This document shows positions 35,961-48,100 of a stretch of DNA of 64,000 nt, in pieces (positions within the stretch are counted from its first letter, which is position 1; every line of letters starts with the position of its first letter). The stretch lies in assembly GCF_963662255.1 (NCBI RefSeq), contig NC_085047.1, positions 58,650,006-58,714,005 on the forward strand, written 5' to 3'. Below the pieces are notes generated by a model. That model ran no database searches. It had not been told where the DNA came from and worked only from the letters and a program-made list of their open reading frames with translations. Source of the DNA: Cinclus cinclus (lineage: Eukaryota > Chordata > Aves > Passeriformes > Cinclidae). A program made the translations under genes and the position numbers.

Positions 35961-38900
35961 GGGCACGTTAAGACAAACTCCCGGGAGCTGGGATACGGCA
36001 AAGCCACTGTGGAACAGACGGCACGGATGCGTAGGCCATGTCTTGCAGAGGGGGGTTCTAATTTCCACAGCTACCACGCCACCCTTAGGGAGCAGCAGGA
36101 TTTCTCTGCCCTCCGTTACACGTTTTAGTAATACAGCGTGTGTATACTTCAGCCTTCTCGGTTTACTAGATACCAGCATCCCCTTGAACACCAGCCAAAG
36201 CATTACAACTCTTCAAGTGGATATTGTTATCTCCTTTGAACTCAACACTTATTTGTTTCTCCCAGTGGTTGTAGAATAGCGGGATATGTGAAAAAGTAGG
36301 ACTGGAGGAGATTTAAAAAAAAAATAAGCTTAGTGACCGTCCAAAATAGTGGTGTTCTTTGCTCCACTTTCAACCTGCCCATTTGAATTTGCAGCTGTAA
36401 TCAACCATGTTTAATTACAACAAGTTATCCTCATATCATCTACTTGGTAAGTGGAAAAGAGGACAAGAAATTGTATTTCACAAGAAAAAAAATAAGGAAT
36501 TTGTATTTGCAATAGTTTTTTAATATATATTTTCATTTTCTTTGGGTTTTAGAGCTTTTTCATACCACAAAAAAGCACACTGACATCTGAGCTTTAGCTT
36601 TCGCAAAATACGTCCATTTGCAAAGATGTGGGAGTACTATTGGTGCAAAAAGATTAATCTTATCTACTTATATAACTAAGGCTATAAAATACTCCTGTGA
36701 AGTTAAGATGGTGTGCTGCTAAGCCAGGCCCAAAGCATTGCCACAGCAGCTCAGCTCATTTGAGGAACTGAAATTGCTGCAGTTCTTCCAGATGTAGAAA
36801 AAGGAACTATTTATGTTGATAATAAGTTTATCAGCAGTGAGTTGATGAACTGCCTTGATGGTAAGAGTGTGACCTCAAAAGGAAGATAACAAGATTACTT
36901 AACAGCATTTTGGTTTTTGGAAGGTAGCTTTCTAAAACTAATGGCAAGCAACAGTTATTTGCCCAAAGATGTCTGGTCTCCTTCCCTTTGTTCCCTGAGT
37001 ATGAGAGGCTGCTGAGGAATGTCATGTTATAAAGGGCTTTACACTAAGAAGGAGTGTCAGAGTAAGATTAGTCAGCATCCCTCCTTTCCTCATGATGCAC
37101 AGGAGGATCTCACATGATGATTGTTTATACCTCTCGACATCTGGCCTCTTTAGCCTTGGTCATGCTGGAGCTTTGTGGCAAAAGTCACCTGCCATGAAAT
37201 ATGTGTCCTTTATAGTCTCTCACATTCCCTTGCTTGCTGAGCCACAAACACTGAGTCTCTTAAAACTCTAATAGTCTTGAAGTTCCTTCTTCTGTTCACA
37301 CACTATACGTCCCCTTTTGCCCTGAAATACAGATTCTTGCTGTGCCTCTGGCCCCATTTTCTGTTTTGTCTGCCCTGAATCTTATACCTGTGACAAGATA
37401 TGCAATTGTGTTCACCTCATTTCATCCCCTGGAGTTCAAACCTTTCCACTTTTCCATAAGTGGAACGCTAGTATAGGCCCCAGAAGATTATAACAACCTA
37501 CTTAAACTGGAGGTGTATTTCAAGATCTTGTTGAATAAGGACAGTCATCAGTTGCTGCACAGATCCTGCTGGGTCTAATTGCAACCTATGCAATGCATTT
37601 CAGCTCAGCCCTGCCCTTTTGGGCTCCTGAATACCAAATCTGATTTTTCAGTTCTTTCTGTCAGTGTGACAGACTTTTGTTTTTGCTAAGGAGCCTTGCC
37701 CTGTGTGATTTCCCTCTGCTCACCCAGTCAAAGAGCACAGTTCCTGATGAGACTAGGATCTCCCTGCAGCTTGACTGAACTGGTTGAAAATCACAGGCCA
37801 AGGATTTTGCTGGAAAATGTAATTCTGTCAAAGCCAACAAAGAATTTAAAGACAGATGCCAGAATCACAGGATTATTGGGGTATTTTTGTTCATGGACAC
37901 ACTGCTGCATTTACAGAGGGCTCAGGGAACTGAAGTCAGGCCCAAGGCAAGGATGTGACAGCCCATCCTTATGCAGAAGAAAACACCTGAGGTATGTTAG
38001 TGAGGGGTAGAGAGGTATGTTTAGTGCCTGCTAAAGCAAGGACTGGCCAACAGTTTCCTTGGGAAGATGGGAAGTAGGACAGGGAGAACCCACTGGAGGC
38101 AGTTGGAGCAGGAGCACAAAGTGGTTCTCCTGTCAAGTCAACCAAACTGCATCAAAACATCTCCAACACAGCCTGGGGTTCGATTTAATTTTGTTCTGAT
38201 TTTTTTTATTTTGTTACAAGTCATGTTGTTTGTTTGAATTATTTTGGGGTTTTTTTTGCCTTTTCCAATCTTTTCAACTCGGTCTAGTCTTTAGAGGTTA
38301 AATTTCTTGGTAGTAGTCTACCCTATCTACTGTGTTCGAAGATGCCTCATCTACCTCTGTCTCTTCTGTTCCCTGCCCTCAGTGACTCAGTGAAAACTTG
38401 AAAGACAAATCAAATGTTAATGTTCACATTATTGACATGTTTTTTTACATGAAGTGAATTGAAAATAGCCTACATTTTCTAAGCAAAATATTTTGGATAT
38501 ATTGGACATGCTTAAACATATGAACTTTTATTCCAATGCTGTGTTTGGACATTCACAAGAAGGTCCCCACCACTTTATGCATTTCCATTCTCTGGAGGGG
38601 GAAAAGGAGCTTTCAATTTTTTTTTCCTAAGCTGAGGTAGAAAGGCACTAAAAGAATGAGGGTTTTTTATATTTTTCTGCATATTTCCACCAGAATTGCA
38701 TTTAGTGTATACAACATAGCAAGTATACACTAATTCTCATCAATTTATGCTAACATGAAACTTCCATCTTTACTTTGCATATAGTATCAAACCTAACTTG
38801 AATAAATTCTTCAACGAAATGTTGTTCTTCATTCTCTTCACTGTAAACATGCCAGTTGGCCTTTTATAAAAATAATTTTGCATAACATTTGAAGGTATGA

Positions 38901-39684
38901 TTTTATCAACCTGGTAGTTGGGTAATTCCTGCCAGCCAGACAGGACAACATCCTTCAGTGGGACACTAAAATGAAGAAAATATATTAAAAGCAGAGCAAA
39001 ATGTACATACCTCCCCGGTGATCCTTCAGGTAGAACTGAAGTAACAAATTGGGTCATTTAAAAAACAAAGATATATTTTTTCAGCAGCATCCTGATAATT
39101 GCCTTGAAATCCACTACTTTCTGCTTGTAAAAGCATCTAAACTATTGAACAAATTCTGCATTTGTCCCAGTTTACAGGGCCTTCTGCCTGGAGCTCACAT
39201 TGGCACCTGAGAAATGTTTTTAGCCTACAGTTTTCTTTCATGGACTTCCTCCAACATGTTCATTCTTCTTCATTATTATTATTCCTCTCATTAACCTAAC
39301 AACTGCTTTGGCAGTTGCTTACCTACCTGCAAGCAACAGGATGGTTTTAAACAATTCCCTTGATTTTTTGGGTTTTACAAGTGGGAAATTATTTGTGCAG
39401 CTGGAAGAATTATTTTCAAAATGAAGTGCTTTAGAAAGAAAGAAGTCACTGAGAGAAAAGTCTTGGGAAAATGTGTTTTACTGGAGCAGCAGCAGAGCCA
39501 TGGAAGGACAATCCACCATCCACTTCATTCCCCTCCCAGCATTATTATTACCCCTTCTAAATTCCCCAACCCTGCTTGTTCTGCTGGCATGGAGAAACAC
39601 CTCAACACCTCCTTCTGAGTGCCAACATCAGGGACTAATGTTGTTAAATAGTATTTTCCTTATAGACTTTATTCAGAGACATCT

Positions 39685-39702
39685 GGGGGGGGGGGGGGGG
39701 GG
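39685..39702. repeat. Poly-G run, 18 bases
   Basis: Uninterrupted run of 18 G followed by TGTGTTTTT. It is a simple homopolymer of uncertain length. Confidence 0.9.
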
Positions 39703-41734
39703 TGTGTTTTTGTCATCCCACCCCTTTGGCTGCTTTGACTTTGTGCTGCAGTAAACAGATACCCTGAAAGTCAGAAGAAAAATAACATGAAAGCACAGAT
39801 GGCTGTACATGGTGCTTACTCAAACCACTACTAACCTTTGCTAACCACCTCTGCCAGTGCTCCTGGCTGAGGCCACATACTAATACATTTATTTAAGGAT
39901 ATTGGTGAACCAGGCTTAAGACATTCTAGCTTCCTTTCATAAAATCACCTTTGGCAAGAATAATTCACTCCAATCTGTTAGACCCCTGATGACCAGGACT
40001 TTAGATCCTTCCTGGAGGATGTAGTTAGTAAATGCCTTAAACCTGCAATCTGTATCTCACTCCCCATAATTATGTGGAAACCACTCCAGGCATCTTCACT
40101 AATAACTTTTGGTGGGTTTAGAAGTTGTTGCCACACACTTCTACTCTCAACCAACCGAATTTCATTCTCATCATTGACCTCTCAGCTCACACTTCAGAGA
40201 TGTTGCTTGTGGCTTTTTTGAAATCCAGGGCCCCACTGGACATCATGCTCCAACACAGGCCTCACCTTGAATAACATCAGCCTGGGTTTGCCCAGGTGTG
40301 ATGGACATACTCCTGGATTGATCATTCTGACCATCAATGAGGATATTCCGACATCCTTTCTGTTTGTGTGTAAAGCAGGACTTCCTCCTGGTAGGATCTC
40401 TTTAGATCTGTGAGCACCAAGGAATATTTCAGGTGAAACAGGGTTTTCTAGGAAAATATCACATCAGTGTTAAAAGCTTCCCATCCAAAGGCCTGGTTTG
40501 TTTGAAATTACTTGTCCTTGTAAAGCCTGTATTAGTTACATCCCTCCCTGTTATCATCTAAATAATTAGAAACATTTTATTTTTATTTTGTGAGGAATAT
40601 AAGTTTATGTTATGGATCAGTAATTCCCAAGTTCCTTCTTTTGATCTTTTTTTAAAGTTTCACTTCATAATACAAGATCTGAAATGATTAAACACAGGAT
40701 GTGTTCTAACCGCATTTTTACATATGAGCCAAACACCTCTGATGGAGCTTTGCATTTGTGGCTGCCCACTTTGGGATACCTGGCACAAACTTTTGTATCC
40801 TTTACTTTGAACTCATTCAGACTTTGCAGGTACAACTTTTTGACAATCATTTATTCTAAAAGAGAAAGATGAATGACTAGTAAAGTATGAAGGTTACCAA
40901 TGTGATACTTTAAAATCACAGAAAAATTAAGAAATATATTACTTCTGAAATGCTCAGAACTTAAGTAGAGGTTTTAGTTAAACATTCTATAAAATAATAA
41001 AGAGAAACAGGAATGGGAGAAGGGAGTTTAACTCCTGACACTGAAAAAGGAAAAAACAGGTGGTAAAATTATTTGATTGGAAAAAGGAAAGAATTTAGCC
41101 CACCAAACAACTTAGCACTTACATGGAGCCATTTCTTTTATTGTGTTCTCTAATAAGAACACTACTGCTATCCAATTACAGCAAATCAGTATGTAAAGCT
41201 TCTACTTCGGTAATTTTTCTTTTCTAAGTCTATCAAGGTACATATTCTAATAAAAATTACAACAGATCTTTTTTTAGTCCAACTCACCTGCCTAATAGAG
41301 GAAGGAGACAGAATTTTCCCAATGGAGTTTTACTGCTTGCACAAGTGAAAGGAAGAGGCTACTGGATGAGTGGAAGTGGTGGGTAAGTACAAATGTATTA
41401 GTGTGGCCAATCTGAATAAGTAACATGATGGACTCACATCCATGGTCCTGGTCTTCTTTGGAGATGAGCTAGGGGATACTGAGACAAATATTGTTGTCCT
41501 AGCAGAAAAGAAAAAAAACCCCAGAAAACTAGTTTCTCCCCAGAGCTGGTGGATGTAGTGCTGTAAATCACAGTATTTCTTTGGCCAAGCCAGCAAGGTG
41601 TATGTTTACTTTTAAGGATGTGGTTTGTCCCATTTATTTCACTTCTAGCACATGCTGAAAGAACACAGTCTCAGTGGGGAACCTTGCAAATTGACAGATT
41701 TCAGAAGAGAAATATCTGCTGTATAAAGAAGGTA

Positions 41735-41800
41735 TGGAAGGAAGGAAGGAAGGAAAGAAGGAAGGAAGGAAGGAAAGGAAGGAAAGGAAGGAAAGGAAGG
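41735..41800. repeat. (GGAA)n / (GGAAA)n microsatellite
   Basis: About 66 bp of GGAA tetranucleotides, one interrupted by A, passing into GGAAAGGAA-type pentamer/tetramer alternation. GGAA is the core of ETS-family binding sites. The pure purine strand is also mutable. Confidence 0.9.
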
Positions 41801-42657
41801 ACCTGTTTACTTTTGTAAGATGATACATTTTTCTGTATCATCAGAACAGTAACAGATAAAAGAAGTTAGTTACTCCACAAAGACCAATATGAAGTAAAAG
41901 GGATGCTTTTAGCAATTAAGTCAAGAATACCAAGATTAAAGTAATTCTTACTATAAATCCTGTAATTTAAATTCAATTATCTCAGAGACAAATTGATCCA
42001 GAAAGTTTTTCACAGATTCTATTAACTTAATGTGGAGTTGAAATTCTGACATTGCTCTAATAGTCTTCCCACATTACTTTCAAGGGATCCCATCAGATGG
42101 TTTGCATAGCTATTTTTACTTTCCAATAAAGAGAGGGTGTAACATGACTTACCAGAAAATAAAATAATTTTTTGTGTCTTTAGCCTTATTAAAGTTATAA
42201 TTCTAATTTAAAGAAGTAATCTTAATCCATGAAACAGCCGTGGGGAACAGGAAAACTCCAAATTAACATTGGTTAAATGTAACCAAGCCTAGTTTAGATA
42301 AATGAAATACTAAACAAAAAGAACATTTCTCTATGTTTTAGATTAGAAAAGCTGAAATGTGCAGGGGTGAAGATTGATGTTAATAGGTCCTGAACACGGT
42401 CATAATTGTGTCATTTACCACAGAAGCTGCACATGAGTAATGTTTGTTTTAGGGAAAAATATTTTATTGTCTTACTGAAGATTTTCACAGTTAAAATTTT
42501 TATATTATTAATATTATTATGAGGTGCAATGAGCAAGTATGTATTACTCTTAGGGACTTGCGGCTTTAAGGAATTTATTAGTAGAATTTACCAATCTACA
42601 TTATTGCTGCCATATAAAACCATACCCAGGTATGTATACTTCTACCCCCTCCTTGAT

Positions 42658-42703
42658 ATTTTAGGACCAACCATGTTCCCTAGAACCTAGTTGGTCCTAA
42701 AAT
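42658..42703. repeat. Near-perfect 46-nt hairpin
   Basis: Arms ATTTTAGGACCAAC (42658-42671) and GTTGGTCCTAAAAT (42690-42703) are perfect inverted copies of 14 bp. Inside them, after a 3x3 internal loop, GTTC (42675-42678) pairs with GAAC (42683-42686) around a CCTA loop. Pairing stops at the arm ends. No flanking family sequence is recognised. Confidence 0.85.
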
Positions 42704-44159
42704 CTTGCTTCACAGTGTGGTGAAATGAGACTAGTGAGATTTTTCCAACAGTTATGCAAATCTCTTGTCACTGGATGGAAGAACTGTGACTGCTGGTGGG
42801 TTCTGCCAGCCTAGTCCACAGAGGATATGGAGTGGTGGGAAAGGCAGGTTTGTCCATCCTTCTGGGATGCTATGCAGCATGAGAGACAGATCTGTTTGCT
42901 CAGGTCACTGTGAACAGATCTGCCAGGCTATGAAATACCTGAGGAGCTAAATCTTCCCTTGTGAGGAATGGTGGAGTGGGGCAATGGGGACTAGCAAATA
43001 CACTTTTGACCAGGTGAATAGCAAAAGCGTAAATTAAGGATAAACTTTGACGATGCTTTATGCTTTATGTTTTTCTGTACTACTACAATGTCAGAACAGT
43101 GATACAATTTACAAGTAGCTTTTTTCCCGTGTGTTGTTTGTGAAACTTAGAGGGGGTGTCATGTCTGTGATGTGGTGGGTGAAATTATGCCAGGTGGAAA
43201 TGTTTGTGATTTGGATAGAAAAGTACCAATCTGATGAACCTAGAAAAGACTGAGCAGCTCCTGGTCAGCCAGATATATTAGGCAACAGTTTCTAAGATTA
43301 AAGCATCTGAATCCCATGGAAACAAGCAGAGAAGGAGTTAGAGACAGGCAGGCTTCAAGTGGTAATATTTGTAGATGTCAGAAAACCAAGGGGATGACGA
43401 ACCATGAAAATGGCAAATCATTGAAATAAGTTATTTGGACTGGTTGGTGAGATGAACATAAGCAAATATATTTCTAAAGAGAAAAGTGCAAAACTTTGCG
43501 CTGAAATAAAAATTTTGTAGGAAATCTATATAAGGGATTCCTTATGGCATCTATTTTGATAAGGTCGTAGGGCTCATGGTCATTAATCAGCTGTCTAAGT
43601 TCTAAAGCCAGAATAAAATGATAAATTTGATTTATGAGTAGAATTTCTGGTACTTTTGAGGAATATTGCCTGTGTACTTGGCACTGAGGTACACACAGCT
43701 GCAGCGTGGCCTCTGGTTCTGTGGTACACAGTCCAAGACAAATGATTACTGTTTAGGAAGTGTGCAGGGAAGAGTCTGCAAAGCACCTGAAAGACCACAA
43801 AACATTATTTGTAGTTAAAGACTCAGGAACTTTGTCCTGATTAATATGAGAAGTTGAGAGACTTAAGTGAAAGCTTGAAGGTCACAACACAGCAAAAAGA
43901 GCAAAGGGTTTGTTCACTCTATGTGTGAGCTATCAGAAACTCCACCTACTTTAAATTTAAAAGTAGCACCAGAAACAAGGAACAGATTTCAAACCAATAA
44001 TAAAGCAGTCATTGGAATAACACACCAAGGTTTGAGTTAAAAATTTTTAATCAGAAGACTGTGCGTTGTTTAAAAAGAAGTTCTCATTCAAGTTCAGATG
44101 TATCTCAATGAGTTTGCCTATAGAGAATTAAATAATCAACTGCCACTTTTCTATGTATG

Positions 44160-45167
44160 TGTGTTGGGTTTGCATGGCCAGATTTTGGTAGTGAGGGGAC
44201 TACACAGGTAGCTTGTGTGAGAAGGTGCCAGAAGCTTCTCCCATGTCCCACAGAGCCAAAGCCAGATGGCTCCAGGATGGACATGCTGCTGACCAAGCTG
44301 GGTCAATCTGAAATAGCGGTAATACCTCATTGATAACAGATTAAAGAAGGGAAAAAACTGTTATTGTGCAGAGTTAATTGAGGCCAGAGAAGAGCAAGGG
44401 GAGGATGTAGAAGAGGAACAGCCCTGCAGACACCAAGGTCAGTGGAGAAGGAGGGGCAGGAGGTGCTCCATGTGCCAGAGATGAGATTCCTCTGCAGTCC
44501 ATGGTGAAGGCTGTGGTGAAGCTTCTGTCCCTCTGCAGTCCACAGAGGTCCACAGCGATGCAGAGATCCACCCACAGCCATTAGAGAAGCCCATGCTGGA
44601 GCAGGTTTGCTGGTAAGACTTGTGACCCTGAGGGGGATCCACACTGGAGCAGGCTGTGTCTGAAGAACTGCACCCTGTGGAAGAGTGACCCACATTTCAG
44701 CAGTTTGTGGAGAACTGTCGTTCATGGGATGGATTCACACTGGAGAAGTTTGTGGAGAGCTGTCTCCCATGGGAGGCACCCTGCACTGGAGCAGGGGAAG
44801 GACTCCTCTCCCGGAGCAGTAGCAGGAACAACATGATAAACTGCCCATAATCCCCACTCCCTGTCTCTTTGAGCCACTGGGAGAGGAGGTAGAGATGGAA
44901 AGGAGGGAGGGGTGGGGGTGTTTTTAAGGTTTATTTTACTTATTATCTAGCTCTGATTTTGCTAGTAATGAATTCAATTATTCAATATTCTCAATTCAAG
45001 TCTGTTTTGTCCCTGATGGTATTTGGTGAGCGATCTCTCCGTATTCTTATATCAAACCATGAAACTATTATGTTTTCTCTCCCTTGCCAAGCTGCAGAGG
45101 AGAGTGATAGAGTGGCTTTGGTGAGTGTCTGGCATCTAGCCAGACATGTGGGGGTCAACCCACCACA
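44160..45167 (+). mobile_element. Avian ERV solo LTR, about 1.0 kb
   Basis: The element begins TGTGTTGGGTT and ends AACCCACCACA, terminal inverted repeats matching at 10 of 11 positions. Between lie blocks I recognise from an abundant avian LTR: GAAGCTTCTCCCATGTCCCA, AGCCCTGCAGACACCAAGGT, several diverged copies of CACACTGGAGCAGG/CTGGAGCAGGTTTGCTGG, TGGTGAGCGATCTCTCCGTA and GGAGAGTGATAGAGTGGC. The usual AATAAA polyadenylation signal in TGGTAATAAATTAA appears mutated (AGTAATGAATTCAA near 44964). No gag, pol or env sequence adjoins it, so it is a solo LTR. Target duplications are not clear (GTATG before, GCAAG after). Confidence 0.8.
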
Positions 45168-48100
45168 GCAAGTAAAATCTCCTGTAGCATATATGGTGTA
45201 TAATCTTCTCTGACCAGATAATCAGCAGGGAGTCTTTTGAGTTTATAATCACAGAAATATATTTGCTCTAGGTCAGGAAAAAAATTCTGTTTTATTAGAG
45301 CAAATAAGGGCATACAAATATCCTTATCCTATCACAAAAGCAATATATTTTGTCATTAAAAGAGGTGTGGATCACAATAAAACCAGAGTACTAAGAATTC
45401 TACAGCTGAAGCACGTTTCCTGCATCTTCCATCTTATTCTCCCCATGATCTCCTAGATAGCAATGATTGAAGCTGTCTTTTTATTAGATATGACAGCTTC
45501 CACTGATGAGGGTGTTTGTAATTCTCAGTGAAGAGTAGATGTTAAGGTGAAATGTCTTCAGTTCTCTAACCACAGAGTTGTTTTTTTGGTAGACTACTCA
45601 GACAGTGGTTCTGTAATCATTAAATACTTGCTGCACACAGTTGCACATTATTTAGAAATACAAATTTGATAAAAATCAGGGAAGAGCATATGATTACTTT
45701 TCAGTTGGTTTAGCCAGAGCACACAGCAGTGTTTACATTCACTTTACAATTTTGTGTTGATTTTATGCTGACTTCAGGAAGACAGCATGAAGTTAAAGTT
45801 GCCTAGACAGAGAATTACTTGCTCCACATTAAATCTCCATTAATCTGCTAGGACAAAATTCTCTCTTCAATTTATTGTTAGCAAATCAGTGGAATGACTC
45901 TGCACCCATACAATGCATTCTTATGATTACAGTGGCTTTAAGATTTGACATTAAATTTTAAAAAAAGCTGATTCACTGTGTTGTTAAACCACAACTTGAG
46001 AGTCAAGTTGGACTGAGAGTATAAACAGAGATACCAATGAGTAATCTCATTGTGCCTTCTCTTCAACAACAAATGCCAAGCCCTGGGATACCTTTGAATT
46101 TGCCAGAAATTCCTGAAAAGACAAAAAAAAAAAAAAAAAAGGAAGGAAATTCTTCAGCCATAACAGGAACGCTTTCAGGAAAAGAGCTGGAGGTAAGGAT
46201 GGTTTGCTTTGAACTTGTTCTTTCAAAGTCAAGTTGTGCGTCTTTAAATGTAGAGCATTATTTGGAATAGGTTAAATTCCCTCCAGTTCGACCTACATTG
46301 AGTTCTGCGGTTTGGGAGGGTGCCGTGTGAGCTGGGCACACCAATTAATTTTAAGGATGGTAGTAGTCTTAGTAAATGAATGATGTAAAAGAATGAATAA
46401 TTTCTTTGTCAACTGGCTGAATAATTTTAGAAACCATAAAGGTGAGTTGATTGGAGGTGAGGTCACAGTGATTATACTATTATTAAAAACTTAAAGGAGC
46501 CGTGGTGACGAAGACCTGCTTTGAAATTAGCTTGGAAGGGTGTGTTTCTTAAAACCCAGGCAATACAAACATCAGTGTGGTCAGTGTAGGAATGGATTTT
46601 GGTAGACTGATTTTTAAGGAAGAATGCCTTGGCCAGTCTGAAATTACAGTATCAAAATTTATGATGTAGGAAACATAAGAAACAAGGACTTAAGACTGGA
46701 CAGATAATGAGCACAATCTTTGTGGTGTAAATCTGGAATGAGATCACTTACCTTCATGGAGGCAGATGAATATATCTTTCACAGCCAGATCCGGTTCTAT
46801 GTCATTGCTCTACATTCTGCAAATTCATTTTAAAAACCTGTTTCAGGGCATGGAATAGTCCAGAAAGGGGAGCTTCACCCCTGATCTGCTGAATTTCACA
46901 CATCTTTTATTATGTGAATCCACAAATATTGATGTCTTTATGAAGAGTTATTAACCTCCAGGTAGATAGAACAGTAGCATGCCAACTCCTCAAAGCACAA
47001 AATGCAGTGCTACTAGGTAATCTTTGAAGACCCTTGAAAGCACCACTTAACAAAAATAAGCAGGAAGTCTGGTGGTCTTTTTCTTCTTTTACTTGGAGAT
47101 TAAAGAACTCCATTCTCTTGTTTTGAATGCAGTGTCTCTCATAACCTCATACAGTACATAGGATAAATCTTGCCTGGTTTTCTTGGCTATTTTCATCCCA
47201 CATTGAGAAAACACATAGCTAAAAATACTTTGAGATGCTTTCCAGGGAATACCATCCATGTGTCCCTCAAGAGACTCTTCTTTAATTTCCTTAACCCACA
47301 TGGTATTCAACATTTCCTGTGACAGACTGTGACTCCACAAATAAGCTTCATAAGTTCCTAGTATGAGCTGTGTACTGCATATGGTAGAATAATTGCCTTA
47401 AAAGAATGTTGAGGCTACAGAACGTAACAGTCATAGAGGTAGGCAATGCCAAAATTAAGGCAGTCTGTGCTAACTCAATATGGTCCTGTTGTGCAAAAGC
47501 CTAGTCTGAGCCAGTGTCTTATCACGTTTTTATCTCCTGATTTCATTCCAGCTACAGGTACATCCAGCTATTCAGTGGATGAGAAGCCACTTGATATTTC
47601 TTTATATTCATCATTTGTGGTAACTCTTCTTAGTGGTTTGCTACCTTATATTTGCCATCCAAAAAAAAAGTCAGTCAGCATGAACCTAGCTCACTTGACA
47701 AAAAAAATTGACTCTGATCCTCTCTGCATTCCTTCATTCTGCTGCAGCAAAGCTGTGTTCAGATCATTTACACTTTCAGGAATTCCCCTGCTATGTTTTT
47801 AAACACCTCCCTTCAAACAACAACGTCCTGGTATCCCTTACAGTGGAAGGCATTTTGCAACCCAAGCTACAGATGCTGCCATCTATTTTTCTGCCTTACA
47901 TAGTATGCCCTTCACAACTGCCATAGGAAGAACACTTGATCCTTACATCAGCAATATCTGTTCTAGAGCTATATACCTTAAACTACCGTGTGGACTTATT
48001 TCCTTGGGTGAAGCACAAAATCCTGCTTCTCAGTGCACCAAGGCTCTTCAGTGAATATCCCTCTTTCCATCATCCTTCTTGGCTTCAGACAGCCAAATCC

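Larger units (their letters stand above)
35961..44159. other. Upstream, probably intergenic sequence
   Basis: About 8.2 kb of AT-rich sequence with no supported gene. It contains a poly-G run (39685-39702), a GGAA microsatellite (41735-41800) and a strong hairpin (42658-42703). A stretch near 40210-40310 is faintly CR1-like (GGACATCATGCTCCAACAC, AGGCCTCACC) but too short to call. Confidence 0.5.

Noticed and set aside
37860..37900. AATCACAGGATTATTGGGG as a CR1 tail
   Set aside because: The match is limited to about 12 bases and the following sequence does not continue in CR1.
40205..40320. Possible CR1 or other retroelement fragment
   Set aside because: Only short blocks (GGACATCATGCTCCAAC, GGCCTCACC) are suggestive and could not be extended. 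Needs a repeat-library search.
44327..44725. 132-codon minus-strand frame with Cys/Ser/Thr-rich sequence
   Set aside because: Lies wholly inside the non-coding LTR at 44160-45167.
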